Positions 61,349 to 64,000 of a stretch of 64,000 nt of DNA are shown one piece after another (the first letter of the stretch is position 1; the number at the start of each line of letters is the position of its first letter). The position numbers and the translations under genes were made by a program. The DNA is from Flavobacterium reichenbachii. Lineage in GTDB: Bacteria > Bacteroidota > Bacteroidia > Flavobacteriales > Flavobacteriaceae. A model generated the notes under the pieces. The model did no database searches. It was not told the origin of the DNA and saw only the letters and a list, made by a program, of their open reading frames with translations. The stretch covers positions 133,303 through 197,302 of the forward strand of contig NZ_MUHF01000021.1 in the NCBI RefSeq assembly GCF_002217435.1. The letters are read 5' to 3'.

Positions 61349-62239
61349 ATGAACGAAACACTCAAGAGAACCATTTCTGGTGCTGTTTATATTGCTTTAC
61401 TTTTAACCTCTATTCTGTTTTCTACCGAAAGCTTTATTATTCTTTTTGGCATTTTTCTAATCATAACGGTTTATGAATTTTCTAATTTGGTAAATCTCAA
61501 TAAAATCTTTTCGATTTTATTTGGACTTTTATCTTATTCTATTGTTATACTTATCAGTAATTACAATAAACAAACTACTGCTTATTTAAATACTTTATTT
61601 AATTCTAACCTTGATCTGGAAATCAATATTCAGCAGTTAGACCTTATACTTCTTGCAGTTACTATAGTTATTTCTATTAAATGTATTATATTTTTATTTT
61701 ATGATACTGTACAGAAAGTAAGTATTTCTTCAAAATATCTTTATCTTCTTGGATACATCACACTGCCATTTCTTTTTATTATAAAAATTTCTTTTGGCAC
61801 CAACGATTACAATCCAAAAATTATTTTAGGATTGTTTATCCTAATCTGGACCAATGATACTTTTGCTTATTTGGTAGGAAAATCTATTGGCAAGCATAAA
61901 TTATTTGAACGTGTTTCTCCCAAAAAGACCATCGAAGGTTTCTTAGGAGGAGCAGTTTTTGCAGCACTTGCAGGTTTTTTAATTTCAAAATTTTACATTC
62001 AGCCTAATCCCGCATTTAGCAGTAAATCTATTTTAATATGGACTATTATTGCTTTAATAGTAAGTGTTTTTGGAACGATCGGTGATTTGATCGAGTCTAA
62101 ATTTAAAAGAATTGCCGGCGTAAAAGACAGCGGTTCTATCATGCCTGGACACGGAGGTATCCTAGATCGATTAGATAGTGTTATATTTGTAGCACCAATT
62201 ATATTTTTATTTTATCAAATTTTATATTATGTTTCATAA
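61349..62239 (+). CDS. cdsA: Phosphatidate cytidylyltransferase
   Basis: 296 aa, about eight membrane helices. The CDS signature is SKFKRIAGVKDSGSIMPGHG then GILDRLDS. WTNDTFAYLVGKSIGKHKL and VSPKKTIEGFLGG are further conserved. It makes CDP-diacylglycerol from phosphatidate and CTP at the inner membrane. The next gene psd overlaps its end by 11 nt. Confidence 0.97.
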   Translation: MNETLKRTISGAVYIALLLTSILFSTESFIILFGIFLIITVYEFSNLVNLNKIFSILFGLLSYSIVILISNYNKQTTAYLNTLFNSNLDLEINIQQLDLILLAVTIVISIKCIIFLFYDTVQKVSISSKYLYLLGYITLPFLFIIKISFGTNDYNPKIILGLFILIWTNDTFAYLVGKSIGKHKLFERVSPKKTIEGFLGGAVFAALAGFLISKFYIQPNPAFSSKSILIWTIIALIVSVFGTIGDLIESKFKRIAGVKDSGSIMPGHGGILDRLDSVIFVAPIIFLFYQILYYVS

Positions 62240-62882
62240 AGAGGGAGGCCCATCCATTTTATTAGGTACAAGTTTTGCCGTTGCAGTATTGTTAATTGCT
62301 GATAGATTTATCGATATCGCTTGGCTTAGAATGTTGGTTCAAATTGCTGGTGTAGTGATTTTAATTATCATTTTACAATTTTTTAGAAATCCGAAAAGAA
62401 TCGCAGTTAGAAACAGTGATCATATTCTTGCTCCTGTTGATGGAAAAGTTGTGGTTATTGAAGAAGTTTACGAAGGTGAATTTTTTAAAGACAAGCGTCT
62501 TCAGGTTTCTATTTTTATGTCACCCATTAATGTACACGTTACGCGTTACGCTATGGACGGAATCATAAAATTCAGTAAATACCATCCTGGTAAATTTTTG
62601 GTTGCCTGGCATCCAAAAGCAAGTGAGGAGAATGAAAGAACTACCGTTGTAATCGAAAACGAAACATTCGGTCAGATATTATACAGACAAATTGCTGGTG
62701 CTTTGGCGCGCAGAATTGTAAACTATGCTCAGGAAGGAATGCAGGTCGTTCAGGGAACTGATGCAGGTTTCATAAAATTTGGATCTAGAGTAGATTTATT
62801 TTTACCTTTAGGTACACAGATTAATGTAGAATTAAACCAAAAAGCAATTGGCGGGAAAACTATAATTGCTACAAAAGCTTAA
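62229..62882 (+). CDS. psd: Phosphatidylserine decarboxylase
   Basis: 217 aa, the short form. N-terminal hydrophobic region (about 10-48), then FRNPKRIAVRNSDHILAPVDGKVV. The autocatalytic site is Gly-Ser in FIKFGSRVDLFLPLG, where cleavage would make the pyruvoyl group. FMSPINVHVTRYA is typical. It converts phosphatidylserine to phosphatidylethanolamine, using a product of the CdsA route. Overlaps cdsA and abuts the next gene. Confidence 0.95.
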   Translation: MFHKEGGPSILLGTSFAVAVLLIADRFIDIAWLRMLVQIAGVVILIIILQFFRNPKRIAVRNSDHILAPVDGKVVVIEEVYEGEFFKDKRLQVSIFMSPINVHVTRYAMDGIIKFSKYHPGKFLVAWHPKASEENERTTVVIENETFGQILYRQIAGALARRIVNYAQEGMQVVQGTDAGFIKFGSRVDLFLPLGTQINVELNQKAIGGKTIIATKA

Positions 62883-63152
62883 ATGACAGTAAAAGACTTA
62901 GATACTCGTTTTTCTGAGGCTGTAGAAATTGCGTTAAAAATGACTCAAGCCTCACTGCCGCAAGATGTGCAGTTAAGACTTTATGCTTATTATAAACAGG
63001 CAACTATTGGAACTGCAGTTTCTAATCAATCTGATAATTTTGATTTGCGAAATGCATTCAAAACAAACGCATGGATGCAGATCAGCCATATTTCTATTGA
63101 GGAAGCAAAAGAAAAATACATTGATATTATAAATTCGCTAACATCAAAATAA
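62883..63152 (+). CDS. Acyl-CoA-binding protein
   Basis: 89 aa, the usual ACBP size. Four-helix pattern FSEAVEIALKMTQASLPQD, LRLYAYYKQATIGTAV (the YKQAT motif), NAFKTNAWMQIS. Binds long-chain acyl-CoA in the cytosol. ACBPs are mostly eukaryotic and patchy in bacteria; here it starts directly after the psd stop, so it is part of the lipid operon. Confidence 0.88.
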   Translation: MTVKDLDTRFSEAVEIALKMTQASLPQDVQLRLYAYYKQATIGTAVSNQSDNFDLRNAFKTNAWMQISHISIEEAKEKYIDIINSLTSK

Positions 63153-63160
63153 CTATTATT

Positions 63161-63943
63161 ATGAAGAAATATATTGTTCGCTTTAGCATCTTGGCTTCAT
63201 TTTTACTATTATTTTCCTGTCGTGACAGCAACAAACTAACCGAAGTTGTAGAAGTTCCTCTGCCTACTAAAGAGGAAAAAATAACGATTGGAACCCCAAA
63301 TGATGTAAAAGCTGATCCAGGTTCTTTTGAGCTTACAAAATTATCTTTTCCTTATGATGCGTTAGCGCCGTCAATTAGATCTTTAACTCTCGAAATACAT
63401 TATTCTAAGCACTATTTATCATATACTAACAACTTGAACAAAGAAATTGTTTCTACAGAATATGAAAATATGCCTATTGAAGATATTTTAAAAAAATTAG
63501 ATCTTAATAATGCCAAACTTCGTCAGAATGCAGGCGGTTATTATAATCATACACTTTATTTTAACATTTTGACTCCAAAAGAACAAACTCCAAAGGATAC
63601 CTTGGCAAGTTCTATTGATAAAGAATTTGGTTCTTTTAACAACCTTACAAACCAATTTAAAGGACAGGCAGAAAAGCAATTTGGTTCTGGATGGGTTTGG
63701 CTGGTAGTGGATAAAGCAGGAAAACTGCAGGTTACTACCACAGATAACCAAGACAATCCTTTAATGAGAAATGCTTTGGTTCCCGGAACTCCTATTTTAG
63801 GAATTGATTTATGGGAACATGCTTACTATTTAGATTATCAAAACAGAAAAGGAAGTTACGTTGATGCTTTTTACCAGCTTATTAATTGGGAAAAAGTAAA
63901 TGAATACTATATAGAAGCACTGAAGAAGGTCAAAAAAGTATAA
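63161..63943 (+). CDS. Lipoprotein Fe/Mn superoxide dismutase
   Basis: 260 aa. Lipobox FLLLFSC (Cys20) and a 40-residue linker precede the SOD fold. Metal ligands are visible: His in LEIHYSKHY, His in YNHTLYF, Asp and His in DLWEHAYYLDYQN. The C-terminal half ends in QLINWEKVNEYY. A lipid-anchored SOD would face the periplasm, unlike cytosolic SodA/SodB. Whether it uses Fe or Mn cannot be settled. Starts 8 nt after the ACBP gene. Confidence 0.92.
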   Translation: MKKYIVRFSILASFLLLFSCRDSNKLTEVVEVPLPTKEEKITIGTPNDVKADPGSFELTKLSFPYDALAPSIRSLTLEIHYSKHYLSYTNNLNKEIVSTEYENMPIEDILKKLDLNNAKLRQNAGGYYNHTLYFNILTPKEQTPKDTLASSIDKEFGSFNNLTNQFKGQAEKQFGSGWVWLVVDKAGKLQVTTTDNQDNPLMRNALVPGTPILGIDLWEHAYYLDYQNRKGSYVDAFYQLINWEKVNEYYIEALKKVKKV

Positions 63944-63951
63944 ATCATAAA

Positions 63952-63985
63952 AAAAGCTGCTATTATTAAAATAGCAGCTTTTTTT
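63952..63985 (+). terminator. Terminator ending the lipid/SOD operon
   Basis: AAAAGCTGCTAT, 7-nt loop, ATAGCAGCTTTT and a T run. Strong rho-independent form, 8 nt after the SOD stop. Confidence 0.88.
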
Positions 63986-64000
63986 TATTTTTATGTTCAA

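Noticed and set aside
1..64000. tRNA, rRNA and CRISPR arrays
   Set aside because: No cloverleaf with the usual TTC-A-A loop words, no rRNA signature and no regularly spaced repeats were seen by eye; a tRNAscan or Infernal run would be needed to be certain.

Overview
This window is almost certainly from a member of the Bacteroidota, most likely Flavobacterium or a close relative. The DNA is AT-rich. It carries a SusC/SusD pair, a type IX secretion (T9SS) C-terminal sorting domain and many short-lipobox lipoproteins. Several promoters match the Bacteroidota consensus (TTTG, about 19-20 nt, TAnnTTTG). The housekeeping proteins (DnaK, FtsH, Ddl, CoaD, PyrE, RluD, Ack/Pta) have a flavobacterial flavour. 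No rRNA, tRNA or CRISPR array was seen.

Region 1 (1-9.9 kb, minus strand) is a polysaccharide utilization locus. In transcription order it has a membrane-bound sensor/regulator with a beta-propeller, a Y_Y_Y domain and a LuxR-type HTH, then SusC, SusD, a GH144-like glucoamylase-family lipoprotein, a secreted esterase-like hydrolase, and the start of a GH3 beta-glucosidase cut by the window edge. The susC upstream region holds tandem octamers that look like an operator. The predicted substrate is a beta-glucan, possibly beta-1,2-glucan.

Region 2 (9.9-18 kb) has a secreted unknown protein, the acetate kinase/phosphotransacetylase pair, a CorA channel, a REP-associated tyrosine transposase (RAYT) flanked by its palindromes, and dnaK with an unusual upstream region.

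Region 3 (18.4-28.5 kb, plus strand) is an accessory stretch of small lipoproteins, secreted proteins and membrane proteins of unknown function. It includes two DUF2931-type paralogs, two relatives of the secreted protein at 9.9 kb, a CPA1 Na+/H+ antiporter, an AHSA1-type SRPBCC protein and a NERD-domain gene broken by an in-frame stop.

Region 4 (28.5-46.5 kb) mixes metabolism and housekeeping. It has a thioesterase, a large T9SS-exported pectate lyase-like protein, an MscS channel, an alpha/beta hydrolase, a sulfurtransferase, a ModF-like ABC ATPase, the rluD-PASTA pair divergent from ddl, a DUF421 protein with a zinc ribbon, coaD, a PhnA-domain protein and a DbpA-like helicase.

Region 5 (46.7-55 kb) holds an M14 peptidase and then a two-gene cassette of unknown function flanked by 159-bp direct repeats; this is the best candidate for an undescribed system. 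It also holds a DUF6882 protein, a structured RNA-like element and a TonB-C lipoprotein pair.

Region 6 (54.5-64 kb) is housekeeping: a divergent Nudix/pyrE pair, birA, rsfS-ftsH, and an envelope/lipid operon (LUD protein, cdsA, psd, acyl-CoA-binding protein, lipoprotein superoxide dismutase) ending in a clear terminator.
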